A stretch of DNA of 64,000 nt, from assembly GCF_015751905.1 (NCBI RefSeq), contig NZ_JADOUF010000001.1, positions 4,774,001-4,838,000 on the forward strand. Reading direction: 5' to 3'. The stretch comes from Longispora fulva. GTDB taxonomy: Bacteria; Actinomycetota; Actinomycetes; Mycobacteriales; Micromonosporaceae. The position numbers were made by a program, and so were the translations under genes. The notes beneath the pieces are model-generated. The model worked only from the letters and a program-made list of their open reading frames with translations. It searched no databases and had not been told where the DNA came from. The first letter of the stretch is position 1; every line of letters starts with the position of its first letter. This document shows positions 20,005 to 28,702 of this stretch, piece after piece.

Positions 20005-20054
20005 CGGGGTAGCTTAGCGGAGGGTGACGGGGCTTCGACTAGACTCCCTGCCTT
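20005..20054. promoter_or_regulatory. Divergent rmlA/rmlB promoter region
   Basis: Only 50 bp separate the two start codons. On the plus strand a -10-like TAGACT (20040-20045) ends 9 nt before the rmlB GTG. On the minus strand TAAGCT (20016-20011) ends 6 nt before the rmlA ATG. Neither gene has a Shine-Dalgarno, so both messages may be leaderless. The -35 boxes are not convincing. Confidence 0.55.
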
Positions 20055-21044
20055 GTGAAGGTCCTCATCACCGGCGGTGCCGGTTTCATCGGCTCGCACT
20101 ACGTGCGCAGCCTGTTGTCCGGCGAGTACGACGCCTACGACGGTGCCGACGTCACCGTTTTGGACAAATTAACTTATTCGGGCAATCTGGTCAATCTTGC
20201 GCCAGTGCGCGACCACGCACGGTTCACCTTCGTGCAGGGCGACATCTGCGACGCGGATCTCGTCAACGACCTGGTGCCGGGGCACGACGTGATCGTGCAC
20301 TTCGCCGCGGAGTCCCACGTCGACCGGTCCATCGACGGCGGCGCGCAGTTCGTGCTGACCAACGTGCTCGGCACCCAGGTCCTGCTCGACGCGGCGCACC
20401 GGCACAAGGTCGGCCGGTTCGTGCACGTGTCCACCGACGAGGTGTACGGCTCGATCGACGACGGCTCGTGGCCCGAGACCGACCCGCTGCAGCCCAACTC
20501 GCCGTACTCGGCGGCGAAGGCCGGCTCCGACCTGCTGGTGCGCGCCTACCACCGCACCCACGGCCTCGACACGGTCATCACGCGGTGCTCGAACAACTAC
20601 GGGCACTACCAGTTCCCGGAGAAGGTCATCCCGCTGTTCGTCACGAACCTGCTCGACGGCGGCCGGGTGCCGCTGTACGGCGACGGCGCGAACGTCCGCG
20701 ACTGGCTGCACGTCGACGACCACTGCCGGGGCATCCAGCTCGTCGCCCAGGCCGGCCGGGCCGGCGAGGTCTACAACATCGGCGGCGGGGTCGAGCTCAC
20801 GAACAAGGAGCTGACCGGCCTGCTGCTCGACGCGTGCGGCGCCGACTGGAACAGCGTGGACCACGTCACGGACCGGCTCGGTCACGACCGCCGGTACTCC
20901 GTGGACATCACCAAGATCTCCACCGAGCTGGGGTACGCGCCCCGGGTCGACTTCGCCGAGGGCCTCGCGGCCACGGTCGCCTGGTACCGGGACAACCGAG
21001 CCTGGTGGGAGCCGCTGAAGGACCGGGCGGCCCTGGCGCGATGA
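20055..21044 (+). CDS. rmlB: dTDP-glucose 4,6-dehydratase
   Basis: RmlB converts dTDP-glucose to dTDP-4-keto-6-deoxyglucose with bound NAD+. The 329-aa extended SDR protein has GGAGFIGSHY (7-16) for NAD binding. The active-site segments are VSTDEVYGS and NSPYSAAKAGSD (YxxxK), then TRCSNNYGHYQFPEKVIP, the RmlB signature. The GTG start lies just behind a -10 box. The stop overlaps the rmlD start (ATGA). Confidence 0.97.
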   Translation: MKVLITGGAGFIGSHYVRSLLSGEYDAYDGADVTVLDKLTYSGNLVNLAPVRDHARFTFVQGDICDADLVNDLVPGHDVIVHFAAESHVDRSIDGGAQFVLTNVLGTQVLLDAAHRHKVGRFVHVSTDEVYGSIDDGSWPETDPLQPNSPYSAAKAGSDLLVRAYHRTHGLDTVITRCSNNYGHYQFPEKVIPLFVTNLLDGGRVPLYGDGANVRDWLHVDDHCRGIQLVAQAGRAGEVYNIGGGVELTNKELTGLLLDACGADWNSVDHVTDRLGHDRRYSVDITKISTELGYAPRVDFAEGLAATVAWYRDNRAWWEPLKDRAALAR

Positions 21045-21898
21045 CCCGCTGGCTCGTCACCGGCGCCGGTGGCATGCTCGGACAGGACCTCCTCGTCGCG
21101 CTGGGTGACGAGGACGTCACCGGAGTCACCCGCGCCGAGCTGGACGTGACCGACCCCGCGTCGGTGGCCGCGGCCGTCGACGGGTTCGACGTGGTGGTCA
21201 ACGCCGCCGCCTGGACGAACGTCGACGGAGCCGAGACGGCGGAGGAGGCGGCCACGGCCGTCAACGGCCACGCCGTGGCCACCCTCGCCGGGGCCTGTGC
21301 CGCCAGCGGTGCCCGGCTGCTGCAGGTCTCCACCGACTACGTGCTGTCCGGGACCGGCGTCGAGCCGCACCCGGAGAACGCGCCCACCGCGCCGGTCAAC
21401 GCCTACGGGCGCGGCAAGCTCGTCGGCGAGCTGGCCGTCCGCCGCCTGCTCCCCGACGCCGGCTACGTCGTGCGCACGGCCTGGCTCTACGGCGCCCACG
21501 GGCCCAACTTCGTCGCGACCATGCTCCGGCTGGCCGGCGAGCGGGAGACCCTCGAGGTCGTCGCCGACCAGTTCGGGCAGCCGACCTGGTCCGCGGCGCT
21601 GGCCGGTCAGCTGCGCGACCTGGGCCGGGCCGCGGTCGCCGGCCGGGCCCCCGGTGGCATCTACCACGGAACGTCAGCTGGTCGTACGAGCTGGTATGGT
21701 TTGGCCCGCGCGACCTTCGAAGAGGCCGGCCTTGATCCCGAGCGTGTCAAGCCGACCACCAGTGACCGGTTCGTTCGCCCGGCGGTCCGGCCGGCGAACA
21801 GCACACTCAGCCACCTGGCCTGGGGAAACACGCCGGTCGCACCCCTGGGCCCGTGGCGGGAGATGCTCGCCAAAGCGTTCATCGAGGGACTGTCATGA
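21041..21898 (+). CDS. rmlD: dTDP-4-dehydrorhamnose reductase
   Basis: RmlD performs the last step, NAD(P)H reduction to dTDP-L-rhamnose. The 285-aa SDR has GAGGMLGQDLL (8-18). NAAAWTNVDGAE and STDYVLSGTG follow, with the catalytic YGRGKLVGE (YxxxK) and VRTAWLYG. The ATG overlaps the rmlB stop by 4 nt, and its own stop overlaps the next ATG in the same way, so rmlB-rmlD-DUF2304-GT2 are one translationally coupled unit. Confidence 0.96.
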   Translation: MTRWLVTGAGGMLGQDLLVALGDEDVTGVTRAELDVTDPASVAAAVDGFDVVVNAAAWTNVDGAETAEEAATAVNGHAVATLAGACAASGARLLQVSTDYVLSGTGVEPHPENAPTAPVNAYGRGKLVGELAVRRLLPDAGYVVRTAWLYGAHGPNFVATMLRLAGERETLEVVADQFGQPTWSAALAGQLRDLGRAAVAGRAPGGIYHGTSAGRTSWYGLARATFEEAGLDPERVKPTTSDRFVRPAVRPANSTLSHLAWGNTPVAPLGPWREMLAKAFIEGLS

Positions 21899-22242
21899 AT
21901 CTCACCATCGTCACGGCCCTCACCGGCCTGACCGTGCTCATCGTGATCGTCGAGTTGCTGCGCCGCCGGCAGCTCCGCGAGAAGTACGGCATCCTGTGGA
22001 TCGGCGTCGGCCTGGTGATGCTGCCGCTGTCGGTGTTCCCCCAGGCGCTCAACGGCCTCAGCTCGCTGATCGGCATCGCCTCCGGCGTGAGCATGGCCCT
22101 CTTCTTCGCCGTGGTCTTCCTGCTCCTGACCTGCATCCACCTCTCGTGGGAGGTCAGCAGGCTGGAGGAGGAGACCCGTATCCTCGCTGAGGACATCGCC
22201 CTCATCCACGCGAAGCTGGAGAGCAATGAGAACGCCCAGTAA
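21895..22242 (+). CDS. DUF2304 small membrane protein
   Basis: This 115-aa protein has three hydrophobic segments. After the first comes a basic RRRQLREKYGILWIGVGLVMLPLS block, and the C-terminal helix is charged (SRLEEETRILAEDIALIHAKLE). DUF2304 proteins typically precede a GT2 glycosyltransferase, as here, and may help anchor it or handle a polyprenol-linked sugar; that role is inference. The ATG overlaps the rmlD stop and the 3' end overlaps the GT2 gene by 17 nt. Confidence 0.85.
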   Translation: MNLTIVTALTGLTVLIVIVELLRRRQLREKYGILWIGVGLVMLPLSVFPQALNGLSSLIGIASGVSMALFFAVVFLLLTCIHLSWEVSRLEEETRILAEDIALIHAKLESNENAQ

Positions 22243-22930
22243 CCGCGTCCTGATCATCATGCCGGCCTGGAACGAGGCCGAGGCGATCAGTGCGGTGATC
22301 AAGGAGATCCACGCGGAGCTGCCCGGCGTGGACGTTCTCGTGGTCGACGACGGGTCCGGGGACAACACGGCCGCCGTGGCCGGCGCGGCCGGGGCCTCCG
22401 TGCTCCGGCTGCCGTACAACCTCGGCGTCGGCGGGGCCATGCGGCTCGGCTACCGCTACGCGCGCGACAACGGCTACGACATCACGATCCAGGTCGACGC
22501 GGACGGGCAGCACGACCCCCGGTTCGTGCCGGAGCTGATCGCCGGGCTCGAGCACGCCGACCTGATCATCGGGGCCCGGTTCGCCGGGGTGGGCGCCTAC
22601 CAGGCCCGCGGGCCGCGGCGCTGGGCGATGGGCATGCTCGGGATGGTCATCTCGCGGCTGGCCCGCACGAAGCTGACGGACACCACGTCGGGGCTGCGCT
22701 GCTCCAACCGGAAGATGATCGAGTACTTCGCCGACTGGTACCCGGTGGAGTACCTCGGCGACACCATCGAGACCCTGGTCCGGGCGATCCGCGACGGGCA
22801 CACCGTCCGGCAGGTCCCGGTGGAGATGCGCCCGCGTCAGGGTGGCGTCCCCAGCCACTCCCCGCTCAAGGCGACGGTCTACCTGGGCCGGGCGTTCGTC
22901 ATCCTGCTCCTCGCGCTGATCCGACGGTGA
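22226..22930 (+). CDS. GT2-family glycosyltransferase (dolichyl-phosphate-mannose-synthase-like)
   Basis: This 234-aa GT-A protein resembles polyprenyl-phosphate sugar synthases. MPAWNEAEAI lies at the N-terminus, VVDDGSGDNT near 41-50, and the DxD-type metal site is in QVDADGQHDP. The later GARF and TDTTSGLRCSNRKMI blocks are also typical of the DPM1 group. It probably charges a polyprenyl phosphate with a sugar at the inner membrane face. It is embedded in the rml operon, overlapping DUF2304 by 17 nt and ending 1 nt before the flippase-like gene. Confidence 0.9.
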   Translation: MRTPSNRVLIIMPAWNEAEAISAVIKEIHAELPGVDVLVVDDGSGDNTAAVAGAAGASVLRLPYNLGVGGAMRLGYRYARDNGYDITIQVDADGQHDPRFVPELIAGLEHADLIIGARFAGVGAYQARGPRRWAMGMLGMVISRLARTKLTDTTSGLRCSNRKMIEYFADWYPVEYLGDTIETLVRAIRDGHTVRQVPVEMRPRQGGVPSHSPLKATVYLGRAFVILLLALIRR

Positions 22931-22931
22931 C

Positions 22932-24215
22932 ATGCTGCATCGCCTGACCCGGGCGCTCCCGGCCGGCACCATCGCGGTCGGCGGCGGACTCGCCGTCCTG
23001 GGAGTCGCGTCCTACGTCCACATCGCCGCCGCCGGTCACCGGCTCAGCACCCTCGACATGTCGAAGGTGTCGGTGGTGTGGTCGATCGTCATCTCGCTCG
23101 GCTTCGGCCTGTTCCTGCCGGTCGAGCAGGAGACCGGCCGGATCGTCGCGGCGCGGGCGGCCCGCAACGACGGCGCGGTCCCGGTGGCCCGGCGCGCGGC
23201 CGGGGTGTCCGGGGCGGTGCTGGTCGTGCTGCTAATGAGCCTCGCGATCGGCGCGCGCCCGCTGGCCGACGCGCTGTTCGACGGCGACCGGAGCATGGTC
23301 GCCGCCCTCGCCGGTGCGCTGGTCGGGGCGGCCCTGTCCTACGCCACCCGCGGCATCCTCGCCGGCCGGGGCCTGTTCGCCGCCTACGGGGTGCAGCTCG
23401 GCGTCGACGGTGGCCTGCGGATCGCGCTCAGCCTCGGGCTGGTCCTCGCCGGGGTGCGCACCCCGCTCGCCTACGCCATGGTCCTGACCGTCGCGCCGGT
23501 CGTGGCGGTCCTCGTGACGCTGCGGCCGACACTGCGCGCCCTGACCCCTGGCACCCCGCAGAGCCTGCGCGGCTACGTCGCCGGGCTCGGCCTGCTGACC
23601 GTGTCGGCGCTGGCGGCCCAGACGGTCGTGAATATCGGGGTCGTCAGCGTCAAGATCATCGCACCCGGCGAGGTCGCGCTGGTCGCGGCCCTGCTGTCGG
23701 CGCTGATCCTCGCCCGGATCCCGATCTTCGTGTTCGCCGCCCTCCAGGCCTCGCTGCTGCCGGGGCTGTCGGGCCTGCTGGCCCGGGGCGACATCGCCGG
23801 GTACCACAAGCTCCTGCTCCGCGCGATCGGCGTCGTCACCCTGCTGGGCGTGGGCGGCGGCATCCCGGCCGTCCTGCTCGGCCCCTGGGCCATCCGGGTG
23901 TTCTTCAACGCGCCGGACGTGCTGCACTCGGTGGACTTCGCGATCCTGGCGGCCGGCACGCTGGTGTACATGCTCGCGATGGTCCTGGCGCAGGGTGCGA
24001 TCAGCCTGCACCGCCACCGCGACCAGGCGCTCGTGTGGATTCTCGGTCTCGCGGTGCTCGCCGCCGTGACGTTCGGCCCCGGTGACGTCCGGCTGCGGGT
24101 CGAGTTCGCCTACGTCGCCGGCTCGGCGGTCACGGCCGCGGTCCTGGCCGTGCTGCTCTGGCGGGTCCGTCCGGCCACGGACCGCGTCAGCCCCGTCAAG
24201 GAGACCGCGTCATGA
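22932..24215 (+). CDS. Polysaccharide flippase-like membrane protein (MATE/Wzx superfamily)
   Basis: This 427-aa protein has about 12 to 14 transmembrane segments in the two-bundle arrangement of Wzx/MurJ-type lipid flippases, with short charged loops such as PVEQETGRIVAARAARND. No signature assigns a substrate. Between two GT2 genes and rml genes, translocation of a rhamnose-containing lipid-linked saccharide is the obvious hypothesis. It follows the upstream GT2 gene by 1 nt, and its stop overlaps the next ATG (ATGA). Confidence 0.78.
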   Translation: MLHRLTRALPAGTIAVGGGLAVLGVASYVHIAAAGHRLSTLDMSKVSVVWSIVISLGFGLFLPVEQETGRIVAARAARNDGAVPVARRAAGVSGAVLVVLLMSLAIGARPLADALFDGDRSMVAALAGALVGAALSYATRGILAGRGLFAAYGVQLGVDGGLRIALSLGLVLAGVRTPLAYAMVLTVAPVVAVLVTLRPTLRALTPGTPQSLRGYVAGLGLLTVSALAAQTVVNIGVVSVKIIAPGEVALVAALLSALILARIPIFVFAALQASLLPGLSGLLARGDIAGYHKLLLRAIGVVTLLGVGGGIPAVLLGPWAIRVFFNAPDVLHSVDFAILAAGTLVYMLAMVLAQGAISLHRHRDQALVWILGLAVLAAVTFGPGDVRLRVEFAYVAGSAVTAAVLAVLLWRVRPATDRVSPVKETAS

Positions 24216-25237
24216 AGCCCAGCGTCGCCGCCGTCGTGATCGCCTACGGTGCGGAGCCGTACCTGGAGGAGTGCGTCCGGGCCGTCCTGGACTCCGCCGG
24301 GGTCGACGTGTCGGTGCTCCTGGTCGACAACGGCTGCACGTCCGACCAGTTCGACGAGGTGAAGGCGATGGCGGGCGTCCGGGTCGTCACTCCGGACGGC
24401 AACTCCGGGTTCGCCGGCGGCTGCGACGCCGGGGCGGCGGAGGCCGACGGGGACTTCCTGGTCTTCGTGAACTCCGACGCCGTGGTCGCCCCCGACGCGC
24501 TGGCCCGGCTGGTCGCGGTCGCCGCCGAGCCGACCGTGGGCCTGGCGATGGGCTCGATCCGGCTTGCGGACCAGCCGGAGCTGATGAACACCGTCGGCAA
24601 CCCCATGCACTACACCGGCATGGTGTGGGCCGGCGGCTTCTCCGAGCCCGCCACCGCGCACGCCGAGCGCCGGGCAGTCCCGATCGTCAGCGGCTGCGTC
24701 TTCGCGATCCGCACCCCCCTGTGGCGGGACCTCGGCGGGTTCGCCCCCGAGTACTTCATGTACCACGAGGACACCGAGCTGTCGATCCGCGTGCACCACC
24801 GGGGCCTGAGCATCGAGTTCGTGCCCGACGCCGTCGTGCGGCACTACTACGAGTTCTCCCGCAACGAGCGCAAGATGTACTACGTGGAGCGCAACCGGCT
24901 CCTCACCCTCTTCACCACCTACGAGGGCCGCACGCTGCTCGTCCTCGCCCCGATGCTCGCCGTCACCGAGCTGGCCATGGTCGCGTCCTCGCTGGCCGGC
25001 GGCTGGCACCGCAAGAAGTTCTCCGGCTGGGCGTGGCTGTGGCGCAACCGGGCGTGGGTGGCCCGGCGTCGCCGCCAGCTCCAGTCCGAGCGGCTCGTCC
25101 CGGACGGGGTGTTCGCCCGCCACCTGACGGCCAGGATCGACGCGGCGAACATCAGCGCGCCCCCTGGCGTGGGCGTGTTCAACGCCGTCTCCGCCGGGTA
25201 CTGGGCGGCTGCCCGGCGCCTGCTGCGGACCCGCTGA
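24212..25237 (+). CDS. GT2-family glycosyltransferase (rhamnosyltransferase-like)
   Basis: This 341-aa transferase has VVIAYGAEPYLEECVRAVL at the N-terminus, VLLVDNGCTSD near 35-45, NSGFAGGCDAG, and FVNSDAVV as the DxD equivalent. It continues with SGCVFAIRTPLWRDLGGF and FMYHEDTELSIRVHHRG, the ED and acceptor-side motifs of WbbL-like rhamnosyltransferases. The C-terminal 100 residues are basic and may touch the membrane. Because the operon makes dTDP-L-rhamnose, this is the likeliest user of it; the acceptor is unknown. Confidence 0.88.
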   Translation: MKPSVAAVVIAYGAEPYLEECVRAVLDSAGVDVSVLLVDNGCTSDQFDEVKAMAGVRVVTPDGNSGFAGGCDAGAAEADGDFLVFVNSDAVVAPDALARLVAVAAEPTVGLAMGSIRLADQPELMNTVGNPMHYTGMVWAGGFSEPATAHAERRAVPIVSGCVFAIRTPLWRDLGGFAPEYFMYHEDTELSIRVHHRGLSIEFVPDAVVRHYYEFSRNERKMYYVERNRLLTLFTTYEGRTLLVLAPMLAVTELAMVASSLAGGWHRKKFSGWAWLWRNRAWVARRRRQLQSERLVPDGVFARHLTARIDAANISAPPGVGVFNAVSAGYWAAARRLLRTR

Positions 25238-25370
25238 GCCAGGACGACGCCGAGGCCGGAAACCGCCTCCAGCCCCGTGCCTGAGGCCACGCAACGCTTC
25301 CAGGCCTGCTGAGGGCGGAGCGCCGGTGGCGTACCCGGCGCCGCCGCCACGTACCCGTCGCATCGAGAAA

Positions 25371-25402
25371 GCGGGGCGGACCCGTCACCGGATCCGCCCC
25401 GC
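25371..25402. terminator. Bidirectional terminator between GT2 gene and surface protein gene
   Basis: GCGGGGCGGA (25371-25380) and TCCGCCCCGC (25393-25402) form a 10-bp stem, extended inside by CCG/CGG with a TCAC loop after one mismatch. GAAA precedes it and GTTTC follows, giving short T-runs on both strands. It separates two convergent genes. Confidence 0.8.
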
Positions 25403-25413
25403 CGTTTCCCAGA

Positions 25414-26334
25414 TCAGTGCCGGACGTCGAACTGCCGCCCCTCCGGGGCCGCGTCGATGGCGACGCCGGCCGGCCGGCGCACGGCCATCTGGCCGGGAGC
25501 CGCGACGCCCGAGGCGACGAGGCGCCACGGCACGTCCACGATGAAACCGACCACGTCGATGATGATGGCGGTGTTGGTGTGCGCGTACACCTTGACGGTG
25601 TCCGTCCACAGCGGAGCGTTGTTGGAGTCCACGACGCTGATCAGCTGGCTCTGGACGAAGTTCGACAGGATGTTGCCGCCGGAGAAGTTCAGCGACGAGG
25701 CGTTCGGCCGGTCACCCTTGCTGCCCCAGACCGAGACGAAACCGCCGACGCCGCCGGCGACCACGGTGACGTTCATCTGGACGCCGATACCCCACTGGAC
25801 GAGGCTGCCCATGTTGATCCGGATGACCTTGCCGCCGGCGACCTGACCGGTCTGCGGGTTGACGTAGGCCTGGCCCTCGACGATCGAACCCCGCAGGCCC
25901 GCGTCGCGGGTGTCGAGGATCCGGGTCGGCGCGGTCGGGATGACCATCGACGCGAAGTAGGAGGAGTAGACGACCTCCGAGAGGGTCGAGCCCTCGCGGG
26001 TCGGCACGCTCTGGAGCAGGAAGCCGTTCTCGGTCGAGCCGAGGGCGCCGAGCGGCGAACCGTTCGGAACCGGCACCCCGCTGGGCGCCAGCACGAGCGG
26101 CGCGCCGGCCGAGTTGGCGAGCTTCAGCGCGCCGGCCGAGGTGGAAGCGGTGAGGGTGGTGACCACGTCGGCGGTGTTCTCCTGGCCGGCGACCACGGCC
26201 TGGCCGGTGGCGGCCTCGGCGGGCGAACCGGCAGTCAGGGCGACTCCGGCTCCGGCCACGCCAGCGAGTGCGGCTGCGCCTCCGCGAAGCAGCCGACGGC
26301 GTTCGACGGTGGTGGCCTCTTTGTTGTCCTGCAC
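25414..26334 (-). CDS. Tat-exported surface protein with actinobacterial beta-rich domain
   Basis: This 306-aa protein begins with a twin-arginine signal (ERRRLLRGGAAALAG followed by a hydrophobic stretch, cleavage near AEA). The mature part contains PTRILDTRDAGLRG and VQMNVTVVAGGVGGFVSVW. It also has RPNASSLNFSGGNILSNFV and VYAHTNTAIIIDVVGFI. These are hallmarks of a beta-rich domain common in secreted actinobacterial proteins of unknown function. I chose the GTG at 26334 because GAGGA lies 5 nt upstream. It is the only non-enzymatic protein in the glycan block and may be an acceptor or a structural surface component. Confidence 0.75.
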   Translation of the reverse strand: MQDNKEATTVERRRLLRGGAAALAGVAGAGVALTAGSPAEAATGQAVVAGQENTADVVTTLTASTSAGALKLANSAGAPLVLAPSGVPVPNGSPLGALGSTENGFLLQSVPTREGSTLSEVVYSSYFASMVIPTAPTRILDTRDAGLRGSIVEGQAYVNPQTGQVAGGKVIRINMGSLVQWGIGVQMNVTVVAGGVGGFVSVWGSKGDRPNASSLNFSGGNILSNFVQSQLISVVDSNNAPLWTDTVKVYAHTNTAIIIDVVGFIVDVPWRLVASGVAAPGQMAVRRPAGVAIDAAPEGRQFDVRH

Positions 26335-26436
26335 GGGGGTCCTCTCACTGAAGGGGTGTACCGGCGAACCGGTGATCAAGCGAGTTGATTATGTCCCGGA
26401 TCGGGACCGTGTGTTGTCCCCCGTACGGGTGATCAA

Positions 26437-28077
26437 TCAGGCGGAGCGGACGTTCTGCAGCTCGCCGAACCGGGGCGATTCCGGGGCGGACACGATCGGG
26501 TCCGCGGGCTTCTCCGGGGCCGTCAGATCAGCGGGGACGTCGGCGACGTCGATGACCTCGGTGGCGTCCGCGGGGGCTGGCCGGGCCACGGTCCGGGCCG
26601 ACGCCCACAGGACGAGCCCACCGAGCAGCAGCAGGCCGGCGGACATCGCCAGGAGCGGGGTCAACGACCCGAGCACGGGGTGCCAGGGCCCCCAGAACGG
26701 GTCGAGCGCGTGCAGGGTGGGCGTCCGGGGGATACCGCGCTGCCAGCGCACCATCGTGTACCACAGCAGCACGAGGTGGATCGGCAACATCGCCACCACG
26801 CACAGCTTCGTGAACGAGTGCGACTGACGGGCGGTCAGGAGCCGCTGCTCGACGATGAACGCGCCGAGCAGGGGAAGGAACACGATCGCCGGGAGCATGT
26901 AGCGGCCCTGCGTGATGTACCCGACGATGTTGATGTTGATCGCCTGCAGGATCGTCGGGATCAGGGCCCCGCCGATGGCGATCACGAGGATCCGCCACCG
27001 GTCGGCCCGGGTCCCGACCACGAGGGCGAAGACCACCAGGCTCGCGGCGATCGTGAGCCAGATCCAGTAGAACGGCGGCGGGATCGCCGTGTCCAGCCAG
27101 CCGCCGTAGCCGACCATCTCCTGGAGGAGCTGGCCCCACTGGGCGAACACCTTGATCACGGCCTGGCCGCCGCTGAGGTGTTCCTTCGGCGGGGGTGACG
27201 TCAGGTCGCCGGTGTTCATCAGCACGATCCACGCGGCGGCGAGCGCGACCGAGACGACGGTGATCACGCTCAGGACCCGGATCGGACGCCCGTGGTTCGC
27301 CAGAAGTTCCTTGGCGCGCCGTCTGGTCACCGGGAGCAGCATGGCGAGCAGGCCCGTGCCGAGGAACAGCGGACCCATCGACCGCAGGCTGGCCAGGAGG
27401 ACGATGCTGATCCCCACCAGCCAGTACAGCTGGCGGGTGTCGCCGCGCCGGGGGCCCATCAGCAGCGGGATGCCCGCCGCGGCCAGGGCGATCCCGGCGG
27501 AGATCTCCAGGCCGTTGGGGTTCACCGCACCGGCGATCTGGGCCAGCATCGGCGTGCTGACGGCCACCAGGCCGCCGAGCATCAGGCCGAAGCGCGACCA
27601 CCGGGTCAGGATCATGAAGGCCCAGGAGAGCAGGGCCGCGGACAGCGCGGCGCTCATCAACCGGGCGACGAGGATGCCGGCCCACCCGTCCCAGATCCGC
27701 AGCGGCCAGCCGACCGCCGCGTAGTACAACGGGTGGTAGCGGCCGGCCAGGGTGGGCGTGTCGACCAGGGGGCCGGAGCTGGGCTGCGGGGCGCACTCCG
27801 CCGACTTGAGGGGCTTGGAGGTCCAGCAGATGCCGGAGGCGTTCAGGCCGGCGGGGACGTTCTGGATCGTGCCGCTCTGGCCCTTCACCCGGACGGGTTC
27901 GGGCGCGATCTGACCACCGGCGACGCCGGCCGCCCGGATCATGTGCTGCATCTCGTCCGGCGTGCCGTCGTAGGGTGCCGCCACGGACCAGGCGCCGAAC
28001 ACCAGGAAGAAGGCGAGGAACGACAGCACCCACAGCGCACGGGGGCGCGCCGTGCGGGACGGCGAAATGGTACTCAC
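26437..28077 (-). CDS. DUF2142-family polytopic membrane protein
   Basis: This roughly 546-aa protein has about 10 transmembrane segments. The first external loop contains YDGTPDEMQHMIRAAGVAGGQ, and a later loop has GRYHPLYYAAVGWP, both typical of DUF2142. It ends with ISQGR-like ITQGRYMLPAIVF and an acidic, Pro/Ala-rich tail of about 60 residues. DUF2142 proteins look like GT-C transferases and are often found in polysaccharide clusters; activity is unproven. The start is uncertain: I give the GTG at 28077, while the frame stays open to 28128. Confidence 0.78.
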   Translation of the reverse strand: MSTISPSRTARPRALWVLSFLAFFLVFGAWSVAAPYDGTPDEMQHMIRAAGVAGGQIAPEPVRVKGQSGTIQNVPAGLNASGICWTSKPLKSAECAPQPSSGPLVDTPTLAGRYHPLYYAAVGWPLRIWDGWAGILVARLMSAALSAALLSWAFMILTRWSRFGLMLGGLVAVSTPMLAQIAGAVNPNGLEISAGIALAAAGIPLLMGPRRGDTRQLYWLVGISIVLLASLRSMGPLFLGTGLLAMLLPVTRRRAKELLANHGRPIRVLSVITVVSVALAAAWIVLMNTGDLTSPPPKEHLSGGQAVIKVFAQWGQLLQEMVGYGGWLDTAIPPPFYWIWLTIAASLVVFALVVGTRADRWRILVIAIGGALIPTILQAININIVGYITQGRYMLPAIVFLPLLGAFIVEQRLLTARQSHSFTKLCVVAMLPIHLVLLWYTMVRWQRGIPRTPTLHALDPFWGPWHPVLGSLTPLLAMSAGLLLLGGLVLWASARTVARPAPADATEVIDVADVPADLTAPEKPADPIVSAPESPRFGELQNVRSA

Positions 28078-28702
28078 GGAGCGTCTCGGCCCTATCGTGT
28101 CGACGATCTGGATAACCGCCGAGCACACCTACGACAGGTCGCCAGCGAGCGGATCTCGTGAATTGTATCCACTCGTCGTCCCGTGCACGTGCCGCCCCGA
28201 CGCGCCCGCAGGTTGCAGGGAAACGTTGTGGGCTGGGCCACAGCCACGTTCCGGGCGGTCGGGGCGTGCCGGGTGGGCGGGCCGACCACGGCGGCCGACC
28301 CGGGTCCACGTCTACTGACGGACGTCCATGGAGGTCTGCAGCGCCTGGCGGGCGGCCTCGCGGGCTTCGGTGTCCTGCGGGCGGGGAGTGTGCTTACGAG
28401 TCATCGTTCTCATCCTTACCTGATCGACCGATCGGGCCAGCGCGAAAACCCCGGGCGGGGGGCCGGCCCTACGAATTCAGGCCCCGCCTCGGCGGCTAAG
28501 AATGAGTACTACTCGGCGCATGCTGCCCAAACTATCGTTCAATCCCAAGGATTGCACGGCTTTCCCATAGACCGGGAAGATCAAGAGCCGAACCACCATC
28601 GGATCACGCCGCGTCACCGACCCTGGATCCAGCGGGCCGAGAGGCTCGACCCAGACACAAGCGCGCCGGCCCGGGGGGCACGGCGCGACGATCGGGGAAA
28701 CG
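28078..28702. other. Intergenic stretch of about 625 bp with one tiny ORF
   Basis: Between the DUF2142 gene and the DHH gene I see only the 30-codon ORF at 28312-28404. The part from about 28495 to 28610 is clearly less GC-rich than the surroundings. Several longer open frames here have no ribosome site, and I do not support them. Confidence 0.6.
28312..28404 (-). CDS. Candidate 30-aa small protein
   Basis: The minus strand reads ATG to TAG over 30 residues: MTRKHTPRPQDTEAREAARQ and then ALQTSMDVRQ. AAGGA lies 8 nt upstream. Almost all third codon positions are G or C, as in real genes of this window. The protein is charged, Arg/Ala/Gln-rich and predicted helical in its second half, with no signal peptide. 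It sits alone in the gap after the DHH gene on the same strand. I do not recognise it. Confidence 0.5.
   Translation of the reverse strand: MTRKHTPRPQDTEAREAARQALQTSMDVRQ

Noticed and set aside
20005-20054. Consensus -35 boxes for rmlA and rmlB
   Set aside because: Only the -10 elements are convincing. GTGACG at 20024-20029 has the wrong spacing to serve as a -35.
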